Assembly: GCA_029582165.1 (NCBI GenBank)
Contig: CM055881.1
Location: forward strand, 27,460,094 to 27,524,093
From: Portulaca oleracea
Lineage: Eukaryota > Streptophyta > Magnoliopsida > Caryophyllales > Portulacaceae
Direction: 5' to 3'
DNA: 64,000 nucleotides
Shown in pieces: positions 23,871-37,100 of the stretch. The notes below the pieces were generated by a model. It worked only from the letters and a program-made list of their open reading frames with translations. It searched no databases and was not told where the DNA came from. Made by a program: the position numbers and the translations under genes. The first letter of the stretch is position 1; every line of letters begins with the position of its first letter.

Positions 23871-25960
23871 CCAACCCAATATTTATAATAGGGTCATTAA
23901 TGATGACATAATATATCATATTCTAGTGAACTTTCACGGGACACGTGTTTAGACTCATTTTGCGCACTAGGTTCCTTAGCTTGAACAATAGGCCCACAAT
24001 TCACGTAATAGAGGTCCATGCTTTTCGCTGCACTAAGCAGAAAAATGTAAGACCCTGGAAATTCAATTATAAATTTAACAATCAAAGTCTAATGTTCGCC
24101 AACACTAACAACGGAACTCTCATTGTTTTTGTCAGACATTATTGTTGTATCCCCGAAGGAATACAAGACAAGAAAGAGAATAACTAACAACTAATCACTA
24201 TTTACTTCAATTTAACAAATGAAAGAAACTTGGAAATCTAGAGACATTAATGTTGCAGCCCTTGAGGTGGGTGAATTTCACAATTAAGATCTACACACTA
24301 GGTAAGGACGTTAGAACAGACTTTCTTGGTTTCAAACCAAGGATCAAAATACAGTGTAACTGAAATACCTCATTATATTTATGTCAATCAAAGAACAAAT
24401 TACACTGACTAAAAAAAACAAGAAGTAATCGCGAAGGCGATTATTTATAGATTCACTGACCAAGACCAAAGGTCCTTGAGACAGCTATAAATAAGGATCA
24501 TCGTAGGAAAAACCCTAGCGGCGATTTAGAACATGATGGATTACATTGAAGACACACTCACACAGCCTTAGTCCGTCAAGGCTCTGCTACACATCATCTC
24601 ACCACCACATGTGGACACAAAGAATGTTCACCAAGGTCCTTGGCTATCCCTTCACCCGAGGTCCTTTATTGGCTACCTTCACTCACCACCGAACCATTGG
24701 CTACACATTCAGAAATCTCTCCGGATTTCTTACTCCGCGATTACTTCCGTGGAATCGCCAAAGTCTTCAATATTCAAGTCTCCTATTTATATTAGAGGCT
24801 TGATGGATGTTTAGGATGGTAGCCGTTCGAAACAAGATTATTTCCTTGTTTTCTCACTGCTTCACCTTCCTTCTTTGCTGCTGATTTTCGTTCCTTCTTC
24901 TTGGAGATTTCCCAATCTTCTCTTCCTTCCATTTTTCTTGTTGATTTGTTTCCTTATGCCTTCCTTATGAATTATATCTGCAAATAAATCACGCAATCAG
25001 AATATATATTATAAACTCAGAATATATAATCAGATTATAAAATATAAGGCAACTTCCCTTTTCTGGATTTTGGCTTTCATCAAAACCTAAGGTCCTTTGC
25101 TGATGTGCGGTGAAGGACCTTGACCTTGTACGTCTTCAACAATTAACATAAACTAAATATTTATTAATTTCAATTTTAAAACATAAATTAAACTTTAAAC
25201 TCAAAACTTATAACTTCTGTTCGGTCTTGTTCCGAGCCAAATTTTATCTCATTTATAGGGTGTTTGTGTTTATTTTAGCCCTTTGTATATATTAGATATA
25301 GTGATTTGGTGTTTTGTATGAAAATAAGGAGTTAGAAGAAGTTTGGGCTTAATTGAAGGATTTTAGGGAATCCCGAGCGATTTCCCGAGTCAAAACAAGT
25401 CACCCCGAGCTGAGAGCCGAGGCGAAACCGAAGCCGGAAATTCCATGTCAAGATTAGCGCAAAACAGGGGAACGGTAAACACTCAAAGCTTTGAAATACG
25501 TGTGCCTTCCCTCTTTGGGTCATAACTCCTTCGTTACAATCCGATTGGTCTGAAATTTTGGGAGCTTAAAGTACACACCGAGAGCTTTCCATCGATATCT
25601 TACGGGTCTAAAACGGAGTTCGGATAAAGAAGTTATGCGCGTTTAACGTCGGCGAGGAAAAAGCGCGAGCGATGACTCGCCGAGTCGGGCTTGATGGCAA
25701 CAAAGACATAGGCCAAGGAGCGATGAACAACGACTCACCCGAGTCACTTATTGACTCGCCCGAGTCACCCAAAGTTCTGCGGAAATCTGCGAAGCTGATG
25801 CGCGTTTTGCTGAGTTAGTTTTAGGGTTTTGGGTTTCGTTCTCCTTCTTCTATAAATACCCAATGTAATTCAGACCTAAAAAGAATAATTAGCCTAGATA
25901 GTTTAGGAGTAGAATATTTGCTTTAATCCCCGTTTACGTGTTCTTCAATGTTTTCAATTG
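23840..25960. repeat. Array unit 3
   Basis: 2,121 bp with solo LTR 24251-25141. It shares the variant GTAAGACCCTGG with unit 4. It carries clustered changes at 24426-24443 and about 25650-25730, where other units have CAG or CTG. Confidence 0.92.
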
Positions 25961-28085
25961 GAGAGAGAGAGAGAGAGAGAGAGAGGTCCAACCCAATATT
26001 TATAATAGGGTCATTAATGATGACATAATATATCAGATTCTAGTGAACTTTCACGGGACACGTGTTTAGACTCATTTTGCGCACTAGGTTCCTTAGCTTG
26101 AACAATAGGCCCACAATTCACGTAATAGAGGTCCATGCTTTTCGCTGCACTAAGCAGAAAAATGTAAGACCCTGGAAATTCAATTATAAATTTAACAATC
26201 AAAGTCTAATGTTCGCCAACACTAACAACGGAACTCTCATTGTTTTTGTCAGACATTATTGTTGTATCCCCGAAGGAATACAAGACAAGAAAGAGAATAA
26301 CTAACAACTAATCACTATTTACTTCAATTTAACAAATGAAAGAAACTTGGAAATCTAGAGACATTAATGTTGCAGCCCTTGAGGTGGGTGAATTTCACAA
26401 TTAAGATCTACACACTAGGTAAGGACGTTAGAACAGACTTTCTTGGTTTCAAACCAAGGATCAAAATACAGTGTAACTGAAATACCTCATTATATTTATG
26501 TCAATCAAAGAACAAATTACACTGACTAAAAAAAACAAGAAGTAACTGCCCGAAGGCAGTTATTTATAGATTCACTGACCAAGACCAAAGGTCCTTGAGA
26601 CAGCTATAAATAAGGATCATCGTAGGAAAAACCATAGCGGCGATTTAGAACATGATGGATTACATTGAAGACACACTCACACAGCCTTAGTCCGTCAAGG
26701 CTCTGCTACACATCATCTCACCACCACATATGGACACAAAGAATGCTCACCAAGGTCCTTGGCTATCTCTTCACCCGAGGTCCTTTATTGGCTACCTTCA
26801 CTCACCGAAGAACTATTGGCTACACATTCAGAAATCTCTCCGGATTTCTTACCCCGCGATTACCTCCGTGGAATCGCCTAAGTCTTCAATATTCAAGTCT
26901 CCTATTTATATTAGAGGCTTGGTGGATGTTTAGGATGGTAGCCGTTTGAAACAAGATTATTTCCTTGTTTTCTCACTGCTTCACCTTCCTTCTTTGCTGC
27001 TGATTTTCGTTCCTTCTTCTTGGAGATTTCCCAATCTTCTCCTCCTTCCATTTTTCCTGTTGATTTGTTTCCTTATGCCTTCCTTATGAATTATATCTGC
27101 AAATAAATCAAGCAATCAGAATATATATTATAAACTCAGAATATATAATCAGATTATAAAATATAAGGCAACTTCCCTTTTCTTGATTTTGGCTTTCATA
27201 AAAACCTAAGGTCCTTTGCTGATGTGCGGTGAAGGACCTTGACCTTGTACGTCTTCAACAATTAACATAAACTAAATATTTACTAATTTTAATTTTAAAA
27301 CATAAATTAAAGTTTAAACTCAAAACTTATAACTTCTGTTCGGTCTTGTTCCGAGCCAAATTTTATCTCATTTATAGGGTGTTTGTGTTTATTTTAGCCC
27401 TTTGTATATATTAGATATAGTGATTTGGTGTTTTGTAGGAAAATAAGGAGTTAGAAGAAGTTTGGGCTTAATTGAAGGATTTTAGGGAATCCCGAGCGAT
27501 TTCCCGAGTCAAAACAAGTCAACCCGAGCCGAGAGCCGAGGCGAAACCGAAGCCGGAAATTCCATGTCAAGATTGGCGCAAAACAGGGGAACGGTACAAA
27601 CTCAAAGGTTTGAAATATGTGTGCCTTCACTCTTTGGGTAATAACTCCTTCGTTACAATCCCATTGGTCTGAAATTTTGGGAGCTTAAAGTACACACCGA
27701 GAGCTTTCTATCGATATCTTACGGGTCTAAAACGGAGCTCGGATAAAGAAGTTAAGCGCGTTTAAAGTCGGAAGGGAAAAGCTGTCCAGAACAGTGACTC
27801 GCCCGAGTCAGACTTCTGGGGCAACAAAGGCGTAGGCCAAGGAGCGGGACAGAACACTGACTCACCCGAATCACTTATTGACTCGCCGGAGTCAGCCAAA
27901 GTCCTGCGGAAATCTGCGAAGCTGATGCGCGTTTTGCTGAGTTAGTTTTAGGGTTTTGGGTTTCGTTCTCCTTCTTCTATAAATACCCAATGTAATTCAG
28001 ACCTAAAAAGAATAATTAGCCTAGATAGTTTAGGAGTAGAATATTTGCTTTAATCCCCCTTTACTTGTTCTTCAATGTTTTCAAT

Positions 28086-28087
<2 letters not shown>
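25961..28087. repeat. Array unit 4
   Basis: 2,127 bp with solo LTR 26368-27260. The second-LTR part has GGTACAAACTC and GGGTAATAACTCC, shared with unit 5. Confidence 0.92.
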
Positions 28088-28118
<31 letters not shown>

Positions 28119-30218
28119 CCAACCCAATATTTATAATAGGGTCATTAATGATGACATAATATATCAGATTCTAGTGAACTTTCACGGGACACGTGTTTAG
28201 ACTCATTTTGCGCACTAGGTTCCTTAGCTTGAACAATAGTCCCACAATTCACGTAATAGAGGTCCATGCTTTTCGCTGCACTAAGCAGAAAAATGTAACA
28301 CCCTGGAAATTCAATTATAAATTTAACAATCAAAGTCTAATGTTCGCCAACACTAACAACGGAAGTCTCATTGTTTTTATCAGACATTATTGTTGTATCC
28401 CCGAAGGAATACAAGGCAATAAAGAGAATAACTAACAACTAATCATTATTTACTTCAATTTAACAAATGAAAGAAACTTGGAAATCTAGAGACATTAATG
28501 TTGCAGCCCTTGAGGGGGGTGAATTTCGCAATTAAGATGTACACACTAGGTAAGGACGTTAGAACAGACTTCCTTGGTTTCAAACCAAGGATCAAAATAC
28601 AGTGTAACTGAAATACCTCATTATATTTATGTCAATCAAAGAACAAGTTACACTGACTAAAAAAAACAAGAAGTAACTGCCCTAAGGCAGTTATTGATAG
28701 ATTCACTGACCAAGACCAAAGGTCCTTGAGACAGCTATAAATAAGGATCATCGTAGGAAAAACCCTAGCGGCGATTTAGAACATGATGGATTACATTGAA
28801 GACACACTCACACAGCCTTAGTCCGTCAAGGCTCTGTTACACATCATCTCACCACCACATGTGGACACAAAGAATGCTCACCAAGGTCCTTGGCTATCCC
28901 TTCACCCGAGGTCCTTTATTGGCTACCTTCACTCACCACCGAACCATTGGCTACACATTCAGAAATCTCTCCGGATTTCTTACTCCGCGATTACTTCCGT
29001 GGAATCGCCTAAGTCTTCAATATTCAAGTCTCCTATTTATATTAGAGGCTTGATGGATGTTTAGGATGGTAGCCGTTCGAAACAATATTATTTCCTTGTT
29101 TTCTCACTGCTTCACCTTCCTTCTTTGCTGCTGATTTTCGTTCCTTCTTCTTGGAGATTTCCCAATCTTTTCTTCCTTCCATTTTTCTTGTTGATTTGTT
29201 TCGTTATGCCTTCCTTATGAATTATATCTGCAAATAAATCACGCAATCATAATATATATTATATACTCAGAATATATAATCAGATTATAAAATATAAGGC
29301 ATCTTCCCTTTTCTGGATTTTGGCTTTCATCAAAACCTAAGGTCCTTTGCTGATGTGCGGTGAAGGACCTTGACCTTGTACGTCTTCAACAATTAACATA
29401 AACTAAATATTTACTAATTTCAATTTTAAAACATAAATTAAACTTTAAACTCAAAACTTATAACTTCTGTTCGGTCTTGTTCCGAGCCAAATTTTATCTC
29501 ATTTATAGGGTGTTTGTGTTTATTTTAGCCCTTTGTATATATTAGATATAGTGATTTGGTGTTTTGTAGGAAAATAAGGAGTTAGAAGAAGTTTGGGCTT
29601 AATTGAAGGATTTTAGGGAATCCCGAGCGATTTCCCGAGTCAAAACAAGTCAACCCGAGCCGAGAGCCGAGGCGAAACCGAAGCCGGAAATTCCATGTCA
29701 AGATTGGCGCAAAACAGGGGAACGGTACAAACTCAAAGGTTTGAAATATGTGTGCCTTCACTCTTTGGGTAATAACTCCTTCGTTACAATCCCATTGGTC
29801 TGAAATTTTGGGAGCTTAAAGTACACACCGAGAGCTTTCCATCGATATCTTACGGGTCTAAAACGGAGTTCGGATAAAGAAGTTATGCGCGTTTAAAGTC
29901 GGAAGGGAAAAGCTGCCCAGAACAGTGACTCGCCCGAGTCAGGCTTCTGGGGCAACAAAGACATAGGCCAAGGAGCGGGACAGAACACTGACTCACCCAA
30001 ATCACTTATTGAATCGCCCGAGTCACCCAAAGTCCTGCGGAAATCTGCGAAGCTGATGCGCGTTTTGCTGAGTTAGTTTTAGGGTTTTGGGTTTCGTTCT
30101 CCTTCTTCTATAAATACCCAATGTAATTCAGACCTAAAAAGAATAATTAGCCTAGGTAGTTTAGGAGTAGAATATTTGCTTTTATCCCCCTTTACTTGTT
30201 CTTCAATGTTTTCACTTG
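28088..30218. repeat. Array unit 5
   Basis: 2,131 bp with solo LTR 28499-29391. The RNase H part has AACAATAGTCCC, shared with unit 6. The second-LTR part matches unit 4. Confidence 0.92.
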
Positions 30219-32334
30219 GAGAGAGAGAGAGAGAGAGAGAGAGGTCCAACCCAATATTTATAATAGGGTCATTAATGATGACATAATATATCAGATTCTA
30301 GTGAACTTTCACGGGACACGTGTTTAGACTCATTTTGCGCACTACGTTCCTTAGCTTGAACAATAGTCCCACAATTCACGTAATAGAGGTCCATGCTTTT
30401 CGTTGCACTAAGCAGAAAAATGTAACACCCTGGAAATTCAATTATAAATTTAACAATCAAAGTCTAATGTTCGCCAACACTAACAACGGTAGTCTCATTG
30501 TTTTTATCAGACATTATTGTTGTATCCCCGAAGGAACACAAGGTAAGAAAGAGAATAACTAACAACTAATCATTATTTACTTCAATTTAACAAATGAAAG
30601 AAACTTGGAAATCTAGAGACATTAATGTTGCAGCCCTTGAGGGGGGTGAATTTCGCAATTAAGATCTACACACTAGGTAAGGACGTTAGAACAGACTTCC
30701 TTGGTTTCAAACCAAGGATCAAAATACAGTGTAACTGAAATACCTCATTATATTTATGTCAATCAAAGAACAAGTTACACTGACTAAAAAGAAAAAGAAG
30801 TAACTGCCCGAAGGCAGTTATTGATAGATTCATTAACCAAGACCAAAGGTCCTTGAGACAGCTATAAATAAGGATCATCGTAGGAAAAACCCTAGCGGCG
30901 ATTTAGAACATGATGGATTACATTGAAGACACACTCATACATCCTTAGTCCGTCAAGGCTCTGCTACACATCATCTCACCACCACATGTGGACACAAAGA
31001 ATTCTCACCAAGGTCCTTGGCTATCCCTTCACCCGAGGTCCTTTATTGGCTACCTTCACTCACCACCGAACCATTGGCTACACATTCAGAAATCTCTCCG
31101 GATTTCTTACTCCGCGATTACTTCCGTGGAATCGCCTAAGTCTTCAATATTCAAGTCTCCTATTTATATTAGAGGCTTGATGGATGTTTAGGATGGTAGC
31201 CGTTCGAAACAAGATTATTTCCTTGTTTTCTCACTGCTTCACCTTCCTTCTTTGCTGCTGATTTTCGTTCCTTCTTCTTGGAGATTTCCCAATCTTCTCT
31301 TCCTTCCATTTTTCTTGTTGATTTGTTTCCTTATGCCTTCCTTATGAATTATATCTGCAAATAAATCACGCAATCAGAATATATATTATAAACTCAGAAT
31401 ATATAATCAGATTATAAAATATAAGGCAACTTCCCTTTTCTGGATTTTGGCTTTCATCAAAACCTAAGGTCCTTTGCTGATGTGCGGTAAAGGACCTTGA
31501 CCTTGTACGTCTTCAACAATTAACATAAACTAAATATTTACTAATTTCAATTTTAAAACATAAATTAAACTTTAAACTCAAAACTTATAACTTCTGTTCG
31601 GTCTTGTTCCGAGCCAAATTTTATCTCATTTATAGGGTGTTTGTGTTTATTTTAGCCCTTTGTATATATTAGTTATAGTGATTTGGTGTTTTGTAGGAAA
31701 ATAAGGAGTTAGAAGAAGTTTGGGCTTAATTGAAGGATTTTAGGGAATCCCGAGCGATTTCTCGAGTCAAAACAAGTCACCCCGAGCCGAGAGCCGAGGC
31801 GAAACCGAAGCCGGAAATTCCATGTCAAGATTAGCGCAAAACAGGGGAACGGTAAACACTCAAAGCTTTGAAATACGTGTGCCTTCCCTCTTTGGGTCAT
31901 AACTCCTTCGTTACAATCCGATTGGTCTGAAATTTTGGGAGCTTAAAGTACACACCGAGAGCTTTCCATCGATATCTTACGGGTCTAAAACGGAGTTCAG
32001 ATAAAGAAGTTATGCGCGTTTAATGTCGTGAGGAAAAGCGCGAGCGACTTGCTCGAGTCGGGCTTGATGGCAACAAAGACATAGGCCAAGGAGCGGGACA
32101 GAACACTGACTCACCCGAGTCACTTATTGACTCGCCCGAGTCACCCAATGTTCTGCGGAAATCTGCGAAGCTGTTGCGCGTTTTGCTGAGTTAGTTTTAG
32201 GGTTTTGGGTTTCGTTCTCCTTTTTCTATAAATACCCAATGTAATTCAGACCTAAAAAGAATAATTAGCCTAGATAGTTTAGGAGTAGAATATTTGCTTT
32301 AATCCCCCTTTACTTGTTCTTCAATGTTTTCAAT

Positions 32335-32336
<2 letters not shown>
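30219..32336. repeat. Array unit 6
   Basis: 2,118 bp with solo LTR 30626-31518. The second-LTR part is of the unit 2/3 class (GGTAAACACTC), with a cluster of changes at 32024-32070 partly shared with unit 3. Confidence 0.92.
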
Positions 32337-32379
<43 letters not shown>

Positions 32380-34499
32380 CCAACCCAATATTTATAATAG
32401 GGTCATTAATGATGACATAATATATCAGATTCTAGTGAACTTTCACGGGACACGTGTTTAGACTCATTTTGCGCACTAGGTTTCTTAGCTTGAACAATAG
32501 GCCCATAATTCACGTAATAGAGGTCCATGCTTTTCGCTGCACTAAGCAGAAAAATGTAACACCCTGGAAATTCAATTATAAATTTAACAATCAAAGTCTA
32601 ATGTTCGCCAACACTAACAACGGAAGTCTCATTGTTTTTGTCAGACATTATTGTTGTATCCCCGAAGGAATACAAGGCAAGAAAGAGAATAACTAACAAC
32701 TAATCACTATTTACTTCAATTTAACAAATGAAAGAAACTTGGAAAATTAGAGACATTAATGTTGCAGCCCTTGAGGGGGGTGAATTTCACAATTAAGATG
32801 TACACACTAGGTAAGGACGTTAGAACAGACTTCCTTGGTTTCAAACCAAGGATCAAAATACATTGTAACTGAAATACCTCATTATATTTATGTCAATCAA
32901 AGAACAAATTACACTGACTAAAAAAAACAAGAAGTAACTGCCCGAAGGCAGTTATTGATAGATTCACTGACTAAGACCAAAGGTCCTTGAGACGGCTATA
33001 AATAAGGATCATCGTAGGAAAAACCCTAGCGGCGATTTAGAACATGATGGATTACATTGAAGACACACTCACACAGCCTTAGTCCGTCAAGGCTCTGCTA
33101 CACATCATCTCACCACCACATGTGGACACAAAGAATTCTCACCAAGGTCCTTGGCTATCCCTTCACCCGAGGTCCTTTATTGGCTACCTTCACTCACCAC
33201 CGAACCATTGGCTACACATTCAGAAATCTCTCCGGATTTCTTACTCCGCGATTACTTCCGTGGAATCGCCTAAGTCTTCAATATTCAAGTCTCCTATTTA
33301 TATTAGAGGCTTGATGGATGTTTAGGATGGTAGCCGTTCGAAACAATATTATTTCCTTGTTTTCTCACTGCTTCACCTTCCTTCTTTGCTGCTGATTTTC
33401 GTTCCTTCTTCTTGGAGATTTCCCAATCTTTTCTTCCTTCCATTTTTCTTGTTGATTTGTTTCGTTATGCCTTCCTTATGAATTATATCTGCAAATAAAT
33501 CACGCAATCATAATATATATTATATACTCAGAATATATAATCAGATTATAAAATATAAGGCAACTTCCCTTTTCTGGATTTTGGCTTTCATCAAAACCTA
33601 AGGTCCTTTGCTGATGTGTGGTGAAGGACCTTGACCTTGTACGTCTTCAACAATTAACATAAACTAAATATTTACTAATTTCAATTTTAAAACATAAATT
33701 AAACTTTAAACTCAAAACTTATAACTTCTGTTCGGTCTTGTTCCGAGCCAAATTTTATCTCATTTATAGGGTGTTTGTGTTTATTTTAACCCTTTGTATA
33801 TATTAGATATAGTGATTTGGTGTTTTGTAGGAAAATAAGGAGTTAGAAGAAGTTTGGGCTTAATTGAAGGTTTTTAGGGAATCCCTAGTGATTTTCCGAG
33901 TCAAAACAAGTCAACTCGAGCCGAGAACTCAATCAACCCGAGCCGAGAGCCGAAGCGAAACCGAAGCCGGAAATTCCATGTCAAGATTGGCGCAAAACAG
34001 GGGAACGGTACAGACTCAAAGGTTTGAAATATGTGTGCCTTCACTCTTTGGGTCATAACTCCTTCGTTACAATCCGATTGGTCTGAAATTTTGGGAGCTT
34101 AAAGTACACACCGAGAGCTTTCCATCGAAATCTTATGGGTCTAAAACGGATTTCGGATAAAGAAGTTATGCGCGTTTGAAGTCGGCAGGGAAAAGCTGCC
34201 CAGAACAGTGACTCGCCCGAGTCAGGCTTTTGGGGCAGCAAAGACATAGGCCAAGGAGCGGGACAGAACATGACTCACCCGAGTCACTTATTGAATCGCC
34301 CGAGTCACCCAAAGTTCTGCTGAAATCTGCGAAGCTGATGCGCGTTTTGCTGAGTTAGTTTTAGGGTTTTGGGTTTCGTTCTCCTTCTTCTATAAATACC
34401 AAATTAATTCAGACCTAAAAAGAATAATTAGCCTAGGTAGTTTAGGAGTAGAATATTTGCTTTAATCTCTCTTTAATTGTTCTTCAAAGTTTTCAATTG
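32337..34499. repeat. Array unit 7
   Basis: 2,163 bp, the longest unit, with the longest GA tract and solo LTR 32760-33652. An extra ACTCAATCAACCCGAGCCG segment lies near 33925. It shares GGTACAGACTC with unit 8. Confidence 0.92.
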
Positions 34500-36637
34500 G
34501 AGAGAGAGAGAGAGAGAGAGGTCCAACCTAATATTTATAAAAGGGTCATTAATGATGACATAATATATTAGATTCTGGTGAACTTTCACGGGACACGTGT
34601 TTAGACTCATTTTGCGCACTAGGTTCCTTAGCTTGAACAATAGGCCCACAATTCACGTAATAGAGGTCCATGCTTTTCGCTGCACTAAGCAGAAAAATGT
34701 AACACCCTGGAAATTCAATTATAAATTTAACAATCAAAGTCTAATGTTCACCAACACTAACAACGGAAGTCTCATTGTTTTTATCAGACATTATTGTTGT
34801 ATCGCCGAAGGAATACAAGGCAAGAAAGGGAATAACTAACAACTAATCATTATTTACTTCAATTTAACAAATGAAAGAAATTTCGAAATCTAGAGACATT
34901 AATGTTGCAGCCCTTGAGGGGGGTGAATTTCACAATTAAGATCTACACACTAGGTAAGGACGTTAGAACAGACTTCCTTGGTTTCAAACCAAGGATCAAA
35001 ATACAGTGTAACTGAAATACCTCATTATATTTATGTCAATCAAAGAACAAGTTACACTGACTAAAAAAACAAGAAGTAACTGCCTGAAGGCAGTTATTGA
35101 TAGATTCACTGACCAAGACCAAAGGCCCTTGAGACAGCTATAAATTAGGATCATCGTAGGAAAAATCCTAGCGGCGATTTAGAACATGATGGATTACATT
35201 GAAGACACACTCACACAGCCTTAGTCCGTCAAGGCTCTGCTACACATCATCTTACCACCACATGTGGACACAAAGAATGCTCACCAAGGTCCTTGGCTAT
35301 GCCTTCAGCAGAGGTCCTTTATTGGCTACCTTCACCACCGAACCATTGGCTACACATTCAGAAATCTCTCCAGATTTCTTACTCCGCGATTACTTCCGTG
35401 GAATCGCGTAAGTCTTCAATATTCAAGTCTCCTATTTATATTAAAGGCTTGATGGATGTTTAGGATGGTAGTCGTTCGAAACAAGATTATTTCCTTGTTT
35501 TCTCACTGCTTCACCTTCCTTCTTTGCTGCTGATTTTCGTTCCTTCTTCTTGGAGATTTCCCAATCTTCTCTTCCTTCCATTTTTCTTGTTGATTTGTTT
35601 TGTTATGCCTTCCTTATGAATTATATCTGCAAATAAATCACGCAATCATAATATATATTATATACTCAGAATATATAATCAGATTATAAAATATAAGGCA
35701 ACTTCCCTTTTCTGGATTTTGGCTTTCATCAAAACCTAAGGTCCTTTGCGGATGTGCGGTGAAGGACCTTGACCTTGTACGTCTTCAACAATTAACATAA
35801 ACTAAATATTTACTAATTTCAATTTTAAAACATAAATTAAACTTTAAACTCAAAACTTATAACTTTTGTTCGGTCTTTTTCTGAGCCGAATTTTATCTCC
35901 TTTATAGGGTGTTTGTATTTATTTTAGCCCTTTGTATATATTATATATAGTGATTTGGTGTTTTGTAGGAAAATAAGGAGTTAGAAGAAGTTTGGGCTTA
36001 ATTGAAGGTTTTTAGGGAATCCCGAGCGATTTCCCGAGTCAAAACAAGTCAACCCGAGCCGAACTAAGTCAACTCGAGCCGAGAGCCGAGGCGAAACCGA
36101 AGCCGGAAATTCCATGTCAAGATTGGCGCAAAACAGGGGAACGGTACAGACTCAAAGGTTTGAAATACGTGTGTCTTCACTCTTTGGGTCATAATTCCTT
36201 CGTTAGAATCCGATTGGTCTAAAATTTTGGGAGCTTAAAGTACACACCGAGAGCTTTCCATCGATATCTTACGGGTCTAAAACGGAGTTCGGATAAAGAA
36301 GTTATGCGCGTTTGAAGTCGGCAGGGAAAAGTTGCCCAGAACAGTGACTCGCCCGAGTCAAGCTTCTGGGGCAACAAAGATATAGGCCAAGGAGCGGAAC
36401 AGAACACTGACTCACCCGAGTCACTTATTGACTCGCCCGAGTCACCCAATGTTCTGCGGAAATCTGCGAAGCTGATGCGCGTTTTGCTGAGTTAGTTTTA
36501 GGGTTTTGGGTTTCGTTCTCCTTCTTCTATAAATACCCAATGTAATTCAGACCTAAAAAGAATAATTAGCCTAGGTAGTTTAGGAGTAGAATATTTGCTT
36601 TAATCTATCTTTAATTGTTCTTCAAAGTTTTCAATTG
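34500..36637. repeat. Array unit 8 (right-most)
   Basis: 2,138 bp with a short GA tract and solo LTR 34903-35790. The palindromes TGACTCGCCCGAGTCA (36345-36360), TGACTCACCCGAGTCA (36408-36423) and TGACTCGCCCGAGTCA (36429-36444) precede a TATA box near 36528. After CAATTG at 36637 it runs on into LTR sequence that the other units lack. Confidence 0.92.
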
Positions 36638-37100
36638 TTCTTCATTGTTCTTCAAGGTTTTCTTGCAATTTCAATTCTCAAGCATTCTCATTGAAGTTTA
36701 CAAGCTTTCTCTCTCTTTCTCTCTCTCTCTTTCTTTTCAAATGTCATTGTTGACTTGTTTTCCAAGCTTTTTAGAGTTAGTCACTATCAAATTCATCTTT
36801 TAGTGGGGAGGAGGGTCAATGAATTCCAATTCTACTTCCTAGTGAGAATTTGGGGGATCCTTGGTAATCTAATCCACAATTTCTTGTTTGTTCGGAGGAA
36901 ATTGCAAAGGTAGATTGAATATTTGAAGTTTAGATCATCAAAGGTATAATCTCTTGTGCCTAATTTCATTATTAGTTTTATTGCTTTCTATTACATTGTT
37001 TTTTATTGCTTTCTTATTTCTTGTTCTTAATTGCTTTCATATTTTATTGCTTCATTGATTATTATCATGTCTAGCTAGGTTAGTTTATTACTTAATTTAC
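36638..37100 (+). repeat. Continuation of the second LTR beyond the array
   Basis: This is leader-like T/C-rich sequence that follows the LTR promoter of unit 8 and occurs once in the window. It shows where the amplified segment stopped inside the original LTR. No open frame of note. The end of the LTR is not resolved. Confidence 0.5.

Larger units (their letters stand above)
19896..36637. repeat. Tandem array of eight composite retrotransposon-derived units
   Basis: Eight head-to-tail copies, mostly 2.12-2.16 kb and very similar by eye. Unit order on the plus strand: (GA)n; a copia RNase H fragment (antisense); an A+T-rich segment starting near TGTAACACCCTGG; a solo copia LTR (antisense) with its target duplication; a second A+T-rich segment; then part of another LTR (sense) with three TGACTCRCCCGAGTCA palindromes and a TATA box (CTATAAATACC). 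Units 2-7 end at the same join, CAATTG then GAGAGA. Unit 8 instead continues into unique LTR sequence. The open frames in each unit are by-products, not genes. Confidence 0.92.

Noticed and set aside
20025..36803. Repeated 60-95 codon open frames in each array unit
   Set aside because: They are antisense or sense readings of LTR and RNase H fragments; none has a host-gene start context or a new motif.
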